DNA of 64,000 bases from Pleurocapsaceae cyanobacterium CSU_1_1 (GTDB taxonomy: Bacteria > Cyanobacteriota > Cyanobacteriia > Cyanobacteriales > Xenococcaceae), in assembly GCA_012034765.1 (NCBI GenBank), contig JAAUOU010000009.1:1-64000 (forward strand). Reading direction: 5' to 3'. Made by a program: the position numbers and the translations under genes. The notes beneath the pieces are model-generated. The model saw only the letters and a program-made list of their open reading frames with translations, had not been told where the DNA came from and did no database searches. Below are positions 56,547 through 64,000 of the stretch, piece by piece (position 1 is the stretch's first letter; every line of letters begins with the position of its first letter).

Positions 56547-58952
56547 TTAAGCTTCAAAAACAACCCTTAAATTACCACGCTTCTTCGCCACCCGACAGGC
56601 GGTAGTATTGCCCGAACGCTCAAATTCTAAATCAAGTATGGTCGAACCTACCTTGAGATTGTGTAAGGAAAGACGATTAATAGATTCGGGTAAAACTGGC
56701 TCGATGACGCGCACGCGATTATTAGCAGCATCGGGAACAAGATTAATTGCCACTTGCAAAAGTTGAAATAGCGTACCTGTTGCCCAAGCTTGAGGAGAAC
56801 AGGCGACGGGATAGCGGACAGGAGTGTTTTCTTCCCTCCGTTCATATCCACAAAACAGTTCTGGTGGTCGTAAATAGGGTTGCTGAAGAGTCATATCAAT
56901 AATTCCAGTCGCAACTTCGAGGGTTTGATCGACTAAACTAGAAGATCCTCCCATAATTTCCCTGGCGGTAGCGCGTAAACCCAAAGCAGTGATGCCATTA
57001 TCGTGGGGCCAAACCGAACCAATATGATACCCCATGGGATTGTAAGCAGGAGACAAATTGCTCAAAGTACGAATCCCCCAACCACTAAATAAATCTGGCG
57101 CACGTAATCTTTCAGCTACGTTCATCGCTTTATCAGGCTGAAGAATTCCCATTGCCAAACAATGACCTGGATTACTTGTGATGCTATCTACAGGTTTTCC
57201 CTCTCCATCTAAGGCCAAAGCACAGTAGTCTAAATCGGGCAGCCAAAAGTCTTTGTTAAAGCGATTTTTGAGTTCTAAAGCCTCTCGATACCATCTGCCA
57301 GCTAGATCGGTTCTTTTCATGAGTTCGGCGATCGCACATAGACGCATTTTCGCCCCATAAACATAACCCTGAACCTCACATAAGGTAATCGGGCCTGTGG
57401 CTAATTGACCTTGACGATTAACAATGCAGTCTCCAGAATCTTTCCAACCCTGATTGAGCAGACCACTAGGAGAATGACGAGCGTAAGCTAGATAACCTGT
57501 TGACTTGCAGTTGCGATCGATCCAACTCATCGCAGCTAAAGCATTTTCCCATAGCTGTTCGATTGTATCGCGATCGCCTGTCCAAGCATAATATTCGGCA
57601 TAAAGAATCAGCCACAGCGGTGTAGCATCTACCGTACCGTAGTAGGGGGTGTGAGGAATTTCGCCACAGCGAGCCATTTCCCCCAGACGTAATTCGTGTA
57701 GGATTTTGCCTGGTGATTCTTCCCGCCATTGGTCTTCGATTGTACCCTGGTATTGAGCGAGGATAAATAAAGTATCTTTGGCAATTTTAGGATCGAGGAT
57801 CAGCGTTTGCCAGGCTGCAATAATTGAATCTCGACCAAACAAAGTCGAAAACCAGGGAATTCCGGCCGATAAGAATTTTCGCTCTTCAAAACTTTGGCGC
57901 AGCAGATAAATATCTTGCTCTGCTCTTTCAATGAGGCGATTAAAGGTATTGCTATCAGAGCGAATTGTAGTAACTTGATGCTGCCATTGTTGCAGCTCCA
58001 TCGATTCCGCTGATTTTGCCTGCATTAAGGTCATAGGCGTACCAACTTTGGAAATAGAGCGATTATTAGTCAGCAACTGTACGCGATAGCCCAAATGTGT
58101 AGTTTGGTGGGGGTTTAACTCGATGCGCCAAATAGCAGTATGACCTTTCAGATAGTCAGGCTGACGCGCCGAAAATTGAATGCGGGACGAGCTTACCGCT
58201 CCATCTAACCCTTGATAGGCTAAAACCAAATCTTCGATTTGAGTTGCCCTTGACGGCGATCGCTCCAAATTACTGCTCGAAAACTCGGAGCGAGATTCAT
58301 AGATAAAAGGACTACTCGCCTGGTCGAGGTTGGCTTGTGGGGGGTCGGATTCTAAATTCTCAAGGGAGGTAGCTTCTGCTTCTACTGTTTCTATTGCTAC
58401 TGCGCTATTTTCTGCCTGAGGCACTAAACGTAGCAGTTTGCCATGCTGCTTGCGTTCCCAGCCACGAATTTCAAACAGATCGACAAAATCGGCATCAAAA
58501 CTAAGACTAAGCTCAAAACTAATTGGACTAGTACTGTAATTAGTAATCGCTAATTGTTCAAACAGTCCGCCATTAATCACAATTTCTCTTTCAATGCCAA
58601 TCGTTTCTGCGCCAATTTGTCGGTTTTCCAAATGAGGATTGGCACAAAGAATAGACATAGCAAAACCACGGCTGGCATTACTGCTTAGTAAAATCGGTAA
58701 CTGACCATCAATTTGTAACTCCAAACGACTTAAAAAGCGAGTATCTTGGCAAAATAGTCCGACACTTGTGGTTACTTCTCCTGGCAAACAGCCAGGAATA
58801 TTGCCCAGAGTGTCCGTAACTAAGAAAATATCATCGTCTTTAAGAGTTAAAGTTGAAAGTCTCGAATTATTGATCACACAAGGCCATTGAGGGAGCGGAG
58901 CAGTTTCGGCTGGAATATAGGTTTTGCCATCAAGTTCGAGAGGCTCTGTCAT
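56547..58952 (-). CDS. Glycogen-debranching-type amylo-alpha-1,6-glucosidase
   Basis: This 801-residue protein has an N-terminal debranching-type domain (DDDIFLVTDTLGNIPGCLPG, SVGLFCQDTRFLSRLELQID) and from about residue 340 an (alpha/alpha)6 barrel with LSAGIPWFSTLFGRDSIIAA, PYYGTVDATPLWLILYAEYY and GYHIGSVWPHDNGITALGL. It cleaves alpha-1,6 bonds in glycogen-like glucans or related glucosides. It lies 48 bases after a GT4 gene on the same strand, so likely one operon. Confidence 0.88.
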   Translation of the reverse strand: MTEPLELDGKTYIPAETAPLPQWPCVINNSRLSTLTLKDDDIFLVTDTLGNIPGCLPGEVTTSVGLFCQDTRFLSRLELQIDGQLPILLSSNASRGFAMSILCANPHLENRQIGAETIGIEREIVINGGLFEQLAITNYSTSPISFELSLSFDADFVDLFEIRGWERKQHGKLLRLVPQAENSAVAIETVEAEATSLENLESDPPQANLDQASSPFIYESRSEFSSSNLERSPSRATQIEDLVLAYQGLDGAVSSSRIQFSARQPDYLKGHTAIWRIELNPHQTTHLGYRVQLLTNNRSISKVGTPMTLMQAKSAESMELQQWQHQVTTIRSDSNTFNRLIERAEQDIYLLRQSFEERKFLSAGIPWFSTLFGRDSIIAAWQTLILDPKIAKDTLFILAQYQGTIEDQWREESPGKILHELRLGEMARCGEIPHTPYYGTVDATPLWLILYAEYYAWTGDRDTIEQLWENALAAMSWIDRNCKSTGYLAYARHSPSGLLNQGWKDSGDCIVNRQGQLATGPITLCEVQGYVYGAKMRLCAIAELMKRTDLAGRWYREALELKNRFNKDFWLPDLDYCALALDGEGKPVDSITSNPGHCLAMGILQPDKAMNVAERLRAPDLFSGWGIRTLSNLSPAYNPMGYHIGSVWPHDNGITALGLRATAREIMGGSSSLVDQTLEVATGIIDMTLQQPYLRPPELFCGYERREENTPVRYPVACSPQAWATGTLFQLLQVAINLVPDAANNRVRVIEPVLPESINRLSLHNLKVGSTILDLEFERSGNTTACRVAKKRGNLRVVFEA

Positions 58953-58999
58953 AGCACGTTAATAAGTTAATAATCTAGCTTGGTTAACTAGTTTAAATT

Positions 59000-60090
59000 T
59001 TACGCCGTTAAGCTATTTTTATTAATAACCAGGTTGGTCACGCGATTATTATCTAGAGACTGTTTAGTTAACAGTTTTTGATAAACTGCTTCGTAGTCAT
59101 CAACCATGCGCTCAACACTGAATTTAGCGACGGCGCGATCGCGACAGGCAACTCGCTCTATTTCCCTGATACGCTCAAGAGCAGCAATACATTCCTCGAC
59201 ATTGTGACCTAAAAATCCTGTTTTACCATCCTCAATTACTTCAAAGGTCGAACCCATAGCGATCGCAATTACAGGCGTACCGACTGCCATTGATTCTGCC
59301 ATTACCAACCCAAAAGGTTCTGACCAGGTAATTGGAAACAAAGTTGCTACTGCATTCCCTAAAAGAGGGCATTTTTGCTGATGATTGAATTCACCCAAAA
59401 ATTCAATTTGTTGACCATCAATTAGGGGTTCAATTCGATTTTGAAAAAACTCACGGTCTACAGGATCTATTTTTCCTGCCATTTTTAAATGCCAGCCAGT
59501 GCGTTTGGCTATTTCAATTGCTAGCTGTGGCCCTTTCTCTGGCGACATTCGACCTAAAAAAGCCAGATAAGGAGGATTATCTGGCTCAGGATAGAAATGA
59601 TATCTGTCTGTATCAATCCCGTTATAAACGGTAGCTAGATAATTTAATTGAAGATCGTTGCGTCGTGTGAATTGGAAATACTAATAAAATTCTGTTGGCG
59701 AGCATCTCGCCACAACTGTTCAATCTGAGCTGGAATTATACCGTGAACTGTATGTAAGGTCGGAGTTTTAACTCGATTTACATAGGGAAAGACAACTTCT
59801 CCTATATGAGAGTGAATCAAATCAAATTTCCCAGCTTGATTAAAAACTCGATTTAGCTGTTGACTTTGATAAACTGGTATTTCTACTGAGCTTGCTTGTG
59901 CCTCCCGTAAACCTTTGGGACAACATGACTCTAAATGAGCCAGAGTTTGGGAATCCCCTGAAGCAAAAAGCGTAACTTCGTGACCTCGCCGCACCAATTC
60001 ATCTGTAAGCAAGCTAACTATAATTTCCGTACCACCATAAGCAGTTGGCGGTACTCGTTCGCTGAGAGGGGCAATTTGAGCAATTTTCAT
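59000..60090 (-). CDS. GT4-family glycosyltransferase, frameshifted
   Basis: The first frame starts MKIAQIAPLSERVPPTAYGG TEIIVSLLTDELVRRGHEVT and ends SISNSHDATIFN at a stop. The other frame continues RRNDLQLNYLATVYNGIDTD RYHFYPEP, then LGRMSPEKGPQLAIEIAKR and WSEPFGLVMAESMAVGTPVI, the EX7E nucleotide-sugar site of GT4. The break is near 59666, where CACGA should be CAACGA (ISNSQRRNDLQ). The total of 1091 bases is one short of whole codons. It heads an operon with the debranching enzyme. Confidence 0.82.
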
Positions 60091-60523
60091 CTTTAAAACT
60101 CCTAAAAATTGGCGATATTCATCAAAAATGCCTGCTGTACTATCTACTTTTTGATAGACTTTTACAGTTTATTTATTTGGTAATAGTTACTGATTGTGAG
60201 TTAAGAGTATCTTATAACTCTTTAATTTAAAAATACCTCTTTCTGAAGGTAGAAACAGAAGCTAAATATACAGCTAGTTTTCTATACGACTGGAGATTGT
60301 AAAGATTGTAATTGTTATAGTAAATACAGATTTTAGATGAAATATCTGCGCGATCGCTACTTCCTTCTTATTGCAGTTGCAGCTTATTGATACTTTTCAT
60401 CAGGATAATTTTAGGACTCAGTTACACAATTAAAAATATTTTAAAACTATGACTTCTTGAACTTAAATTTATTGGAAACTAAATATAACTGCTGGAAAAT
60501 TTGTATTTAAGTTAAAAAAGACA
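60091..60523. other. Intergenic region, 433 bp, no gene seen
   Basis: This AT-rich stretch follows the divergent start of the GT4 gene. No RNA or reading frame was recognised. Confidence 0.45.
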
Positions 60524-60679
60524 ATGAATTTAGCAAGATCCGAATCAGTAAAAGCTTGGTCGCAATTTATTCACCCTCTTGTTATGTGGGTGTTATTAGC
60601 AACAGCAATCTATGCTTTATATTTAGGACTAAAAATAGGGTATATCCGCAGGTGTCCTAAAGGATACCGCTGCGCATAA
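60524..60679 (+). pseudogene. N-terminal fragment of a DUF4079-like membrane protein
   Basis: This 51-codon frame reads SQFIHPLVMWVLLATAIYAL YLGLKIG, which matches the first helix of DUF4079, a cyanobacterial cytochrome-b561-like family of about 150-250 residues. Reading then enters a palindromic repeat (60655-60695) and stops at TAA 60677. None of the later helices follow, so the gene was truncated, probably by the repeat. Confidence 0.5.
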
Positions 60680-60695
60680 AGCTAGTCCTTTAGGG
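60655..60695 (+). repeat. Palindromic repeat with TCCTTTAGGG core
   Basis: TCCTAAAGGA (60655-60664) pairs with TCCTTTAGGG (60686-60695). The right arm shares its core with the dispersed repeats at 8402-8426 and 41372-41396. It interrupts the DUF4079-like frame. Confidence 0.65.
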
Positions 60696-60807
60696 TAATC
60701 GCTATTTTTCATTAATAATCCAATACTAATCCAAAGAAAGAGTAGTTTATTTCTATCTCTTGTTACAATTGTTAACAAAGTTATTAGCGTCAGTCTTTAA
60801 ACTATCT

Positions 60808-62757
60808 ATGCTTCAAGAGACAGTCTTATCTAAAACAGACATCATTACCGTCCCCTCCCAGGCGATCGACACCTATGAAGATACTGAATTAGCTTATGAT
60901 GAGCCTAATGCGGACTGGCGTTATAACCCAGAAACCAATAACGCCCAATATCGTAAGCGTCCTTTTTTGGTCTTAGGTCGTTTAATTGCTATTTTATTTC
61001 CCTTTATTCGCTTTGCGCTAGGGGTATGGTGGGATACTTTTACTGGTAATTCTCTTCTTAAACAAAAGAAAAGAGCGCGCCAACTAATTAAAATTTTAAC
61101 TAAGCTAGGCCCTGCCTATATTAAAATCGGTCAGGCGTTATCTACAAGACCTGATGTAGTTCCTCCTGCGTATTTGGAAGAATTAACTACCCTACAAGAT
61201 AAGATCCCTTCTTTTCCTAACGAAGTAGCATTTCGCTTTATTGAGGAAGAATTAGGCGCAAGACCAGAAGAAATTTATGCTGATTTATCTCCACAGCCAA
61301 TCGCTGCGGCATCTTTGGGTCAAGTATATAAGGGTCGTCTGAAAACAGGAGAGGAAGTAGCAGTCAAAGTGCAACGTCCTGGTCTTAACAGCCGTATTAG
61401 TCTTGATATCTACATCATGAGACTACTGGCAGGATTTGTCCAAGACAACATTAAACAGGTACGTTCTAATCTACGCGCCATTATTGATGAGCTAGCGGAA
61501 CGAATTTTTGAAGAGACTAACTATAATCAAGAGGGTCGTAACGCCGACAAGTTCAAGGAATTTTATGGCTATATGGAAGAAATCTATGTGCCGAAGATTT
61601 ACTGGGAATATACGGGTAAGCGCGTCCTGACTATGGAATGGATCGATGGCACTAAACTTACTGATATTGAAGCAGTGCAGGCAAAAGGCATCGACGCTAC
61701 TCATCTAATTGAAATTGGGGTGGAATGTTCTCTCAGACAGTTATTAGAACACGGCTTTTTTCATGCCGATCCCCATCCTGGTAACTTGTTGGCAATGGAC
61801 AACGGTAAGTTAGCCTACTTAGACTTTGGCATGATGAGTCGAATTAAGCCCTATCAAAGATATGGTTTAATTGAAGCGGTAGTTCACCTAGTTAACCGCG
61901 ATTTTGAAGCTCTCTCAGAAGATTATGTGAAATTAGACTTTTTGACCCCAGATACAGACTTAAGACCGATTGTACCTGCCTTAGCTAACGTCTTTGGCAA
62001 TGCTTTAGGCGCTAGTGTAGCCGAACTAAACTTTAAGAGTATTACCGATCAGATGTCGGCAATGATGTACGAATTTCCTTTTACCGTTCCTGCTTACTAT
62101 GCCCTAATTATCCGTTCAATGGTCACTCTAGAAGGAATTGCTATTGGTGTCGATCCTGAGTTTAAAGTTTTAAGTAAGGCTTATCCCTATATTGCTAAAA
62201 GACTTTTAACTGACCCTGCACCGGAACTACGAGCATCTCTAAAAGATTTGCTGTTTAAAGAGGAGGGTTTCCGCTGGCATCGTTTAGAAAACCTGCTCAA
62301 CAACGCAACAGACTCTAGAGACTATGATTTTGATAGCGTAGTGGATCAGGCACTTGATTATTTATATAGCGATCGCGGAACTTTTATTCGGGATCGTATT
62401 ACCGAAGAGTTAATTAGTGCGATCGACAGTATTGGTCGGCGAACTATCTTTAATATCTCGACTACTTTCCGCCAAAGAGTAGGGCTGGCAGTTCAAGAAA
62501 CCCCCGTAGAATATAGGCAAGATTCTTACACTATGACTCATCTAAAAAATATTGTAGGTATTCTACAGCAAACTCCAGGCTTTAATCCGACTCGTTTAAT
62601 TTCCGTTGTGGCTAAAATTATTACTAAGCCAGAAACTCAAAAAATTGGACAGAGAGTTGCGGAAGGTCTAGCTCAAAAACTAGCAGCCAGATTGATTAGA
62701 AGCTTGTTAGTAGATCCTCAACCTCAGACTTTGACGGCTTTACCAGCAGCTAGGTAA
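60808..62757 (+). CDS. ABC1/UbiB-family atypical kinase
   Basis: This about 650-residue protein is an ABC1 (AarF/UbiB) kinase-like ATPase tied to quinone or prenyl-lipid metabolism, as in cyanobacteria and plastids. It has KLGPAYIKIGQALSTRPDVV with the KxGQ motif, the Ala-rich loop AAASLGQVYKGRLKTG, AVKVQRPGL (Lys), FHADPHPGNLLA and YLDFGMMSRI (DFG-like). Weak hydrophobic stretches sit at residues about 75-95. ATG 60808 (MLQETVLSKTD) is likelier than the TTG at 60760. Confidence 0.9.
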   Translation: MLQETVLSKTDIITVPSQAIDTYEDTELAYDEPNADWRYNPETNNAQYRKRPFLVLGRLIAILFPFIRFALGVWWDTFTGNSLLKQKKRARQLIKILTKLGPAYIKIGQALSTRPDVVPPAYLEELTTLQDKIPSFPNEVAFRFIEEELGARPEEIYADLSPQPIAAASLGQVYKGRLKTGEEVAVKVQRPGLNSRISLDIYIMRLLAGFVQDNIKQVRSNLRAIIDELAERIFEETNYNQEGRNADKFKEFYGYMEEIYVPKIYWEYTGKRVLTMEWIDGTKLTDIEAVQAKGIDATHLIEIGVECSLRQLLEHGFFHADPHPGNLLAMDNGKLAYLDFGMMSRIKPYQRYGLIEAVVHLVNRDFEALSEDYVKLDFLTPDTDLRPIVPALANVFGNALGASVAELNFKSITDQMSAMMYEFPFTVPAYYALIIRSMVTLEGIAIGVDPEFKVLSKAYPYIAKRLLTDPAPELRASLKDLLFKEEGFRWHRLENLLNNATDSRDYDFDSVVDQALDYLYSDRGTFIRDRITEELISAIDSIGRRTIFNISTTFRQRVGLAVQETPVEYRQDSYTMTHLKNIVGILQQTPGFNPTRLISVVAKIITKPETQKIGQRVAEGLAQKLAARLIRSLLVDPQPQTLTALPAAR

Positions 62758-62788
62758 AATCTGCCCAATTAAATTAATTTGCTGCTGT

Positions 62789-62815
62789 GGCTTAGATATT
62801 ATCTAAGCCATTTTT
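62789..62815 (+). terminator. Terminator after the ABC1 kinase gene
   Basis: GGCTTAG (62789-62795) and CTAAGCC (62803-62809) form a perfect stem with a short ATATTAT loop, then A and five T residues (62811-62815). Confidence 0.8.
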
Positions 62816-62881
62816 ATTGATTTATCCTACCGTTTTTCAACTCAAGCTAAACACTAACGGCTAAGAACTAAGAACTAAGAG

Positions 62882-64000
62882 CTATTGAAGACAACGATAA
62901 AGCTCATAATCATGTTGTCCTAACACACCATCGGACTGAGAATCGGCAACGCAATTTTGGGTTGTTAGATCAATTTCAGCCCGAAAGTTGATCAGCCATA
63001 AATCTACAGGACGTTTTATTTTACTTAGTTGTTGGGTTAGTATTGCTGCTGAACTTTGAGCATTATTGTCCTGAGCTAGAAAAAATAGGGGAGAATCAAT
63101 ATTTTTTAGACTTTTTAAGCCCCAGGCAATACCGATCATTCTGCCCGTCTGTCCGTGATGTTTATAGCTGGTGGCGATCGCAATTCTGGCTGTTGAACTT
63201 TTGATGATTTTTTGGGTCATGATATCGGGACGATGATTTTGTAGATAGCCTAGATTTAAGTTAGCGATCGCTCCACTCAATAGCCCGATGGATAGAAATG
63301 TAATGACGATTTTTTTGCTTGAGTTTGACGGCAATTTGGCTGGGTTTTGCTTTGGGAAGACAAATTCAGGTGAGTTTTCTTGCCAAAAAGGAACTAAGCT
63401 AGCTCCTATTAAGGCTATAACTACAGGAAAATAAACAAACTGAAACCTACCTGCTAGAGTTAAATCCATGCCTAAACTATAGGTAATGACAAAAAAAAGC
63501 GCGATCGCCGCTAGAAAATATTTGCTTAAGGCAGAAATTGCGTCTTTTTGCTGAGGATCTTGACGCTGTAGTTTTAGTCCCCGAGTTAAACGAGGTAAGT
63601 TGCGCCACCAAAAAATTAGCGTTAACAGTCCAGAAACAATAAATATCCCCAAAGAGAAATTGTATACGGACGAAGGGAGCAGGATTATTATACTCATCAG
63701 CCACAACAAAAATCTGCCGATTGGTTCTAGCCATTTTTCCGCAGCATTACTGGCATAGATCCATTCAGTCGGGGCGCTATTGCGATCTGCCAAGATGGTG
63801 GGCAACCAGACTAAACAGCCCATTAAAGAACCTAGAGCCACAAGATATAGTTGTCGCCAGTAAGGTTGAGTAAGAACAGCTCGATCTTGTCGCCAATGCT
63901 GCCACATTAGCTGAACAAAAGCGATCGCCATTGCCACTAGGCTTAAAACGAAAAAGTAGTGGGTGGCAATCCCCAAACAGTTAACGACAATCCAAATAGT
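62882..64000 (-). CDS. Polytopic membrane protein, C-terminal part (PMT/GT39-like?), runs off the window
   Basis: The frame is open to the right-hand edge (TIWIVVNCLGIATHYFFVLS at 64000 onward), so the gene starts beyond the window. About 370 residues are seen, with seven or eight helices in the first 230 (LVALGSLMGCLVWLPTIL, LGIFIVSGLLTLIFWW) and a soluble C-terminal 120 residues ending HDYELYRCLQ. The GIATHYFF-like helix and the WLPTIL block fit the mid-to-late part of PMT-type glycosyltransferases (GT39) with a terminal soluble domain. The first-loop acidic motif that would prove it lies outside. Confidence 0.7.
   Translation of the reverse strand, partial: TIWIVVNCLGIATHYFFVLSLVAMAIAFVQLMWQHWRQDRAVLTQPYWRQLYLVALGSLMGCLVWLPTILADRNSAPTEWIYASNAAEKWLEPIGRFLLWLMSIIILLPSSVYNFSLGIFIVSGLLTLIFWWRNLPRLTRGLKLQRQDPQQKDAISALSKYFLAAIALFFVITYSLGMDLTLAGRFQFVYFPVVIALIGASLVPFWQENSPEFVFPKQNPAKLPSNSSKKIVITFLSIGLLSGAIANLNLGYLQNHRPDIMTQKIIKSSTARIAIATSYKHHGQTGRMIGIAWGLKSLKNIDSPLFFLAQDNNAQSSAAILTQQLSKIKRPVDLWLINFRAEIDLTTQNCVADSQSDGVLGQHDYELYRCLQ

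Noticed and set aside
1-64000. tRNA, rRNA, CRISPR array or transposase genes
   Set aside because: None was recognised by eye on either strand; a covariance-model scan would be needed to exclude a tRNA.

Overview
The window reads as chromosomal DNA of a cyanobacterium. The palindrome GCGATCGC (HIP1) is scattered throughout. Cyanobacterium-specific genes are present: pipX-pipY, a cyAbrB regulator, a probable NdhP, a Mo-nitrogenase C-terminal-domain protein, a DUF3769 LptD-like protein and a Zam/RNase-II-like protein. The mix of large sugar-polymer genes, decayed genes and small repeats would suit a large-genome unicellular/colonial form (for example Pleurocapsa-like), but rank below phylum is only a guess. 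No rRNA, tRNA, CRISPR array or complete transposon was recognised.

Layout. 0.1-8.3 kb: RNase II/R-like gene (frameshifted), two conserved hypotheticals, a beta-CASP-type metallo-hydrolase, a 40-residue probable ndhP missed by length cut-offs, and a Na+/H+ antiporter with a TrkA-N tail. 9.1-16.9 kb: a membrane glycosyltransferase, a frameshifted cyAbrB, an Rrf2 regulator, a gfa remnant, cobD/cbiB, a Mo-nitro_C protein, a TIR/nucleotide-binding-like hypothetical, an iron-type ABC ATPase and a decayed cytochrome P450. 17-24 kb: an AlkB-like dioxygenase, a multicopper-oxidase fragment beside a Gly/Glu-repeat secreted protein, a frameshifted PiuC-type dioxygenase, and class I nrdA interrupted by a 370-residue intein with an intact-looking LAGLIDADG endonuclease. 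24-31.3 kb: pipXY, sbcD, lemA with a DUF3137 partner, a small Cys-rich protein, and mreBCD. 31.4-33.9 kb: a DUF1772-like / old-yellow-enzyme / YciI operon divergent from an HxlR regulator.

33.9-56.4 kb is a carbohydrate region: a GH38 alpha-mannosidase; the dTDP-L-rhamnose genes rfbC-D-A-B; TPR proteins fused to or next to glycosyltransferases; a putative capsule-type transferase; a DUF1796 protein; a beta-helix acyltransferase; a complete CMP-Kdo module kdsD-kdsB-kdsA-kdsC; and, convergent to it, a DUF3769 LptD-like outer-membrane protein. Together they suggest synthesis and surface placement of a rhamnose- and Kdo-containing polysaccharide. 56.5-64 kb: glycogen-debranching-type enzyme with a GT4 transferase, a truncated DUF4079 fragment, an ABC1/UbiB kinase, and the C-terminal part of a polytopic membrane protein running off the end.

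Many genes are broken by a single missing base in a short homopolymer (rnr, piuC, the P450 remnant, rfbC, TPR-GT twice, two GT4 genes, kdsD, kdsB, kdsC) and one by an extra base (cyAbrB). In every case the protein resumes correctly in the next frame. This looks more like consensus sequence error than decay. By contrast gfa, P450, the multicopper oxidase and DUF4079 have lost whole segments and are true remnants.
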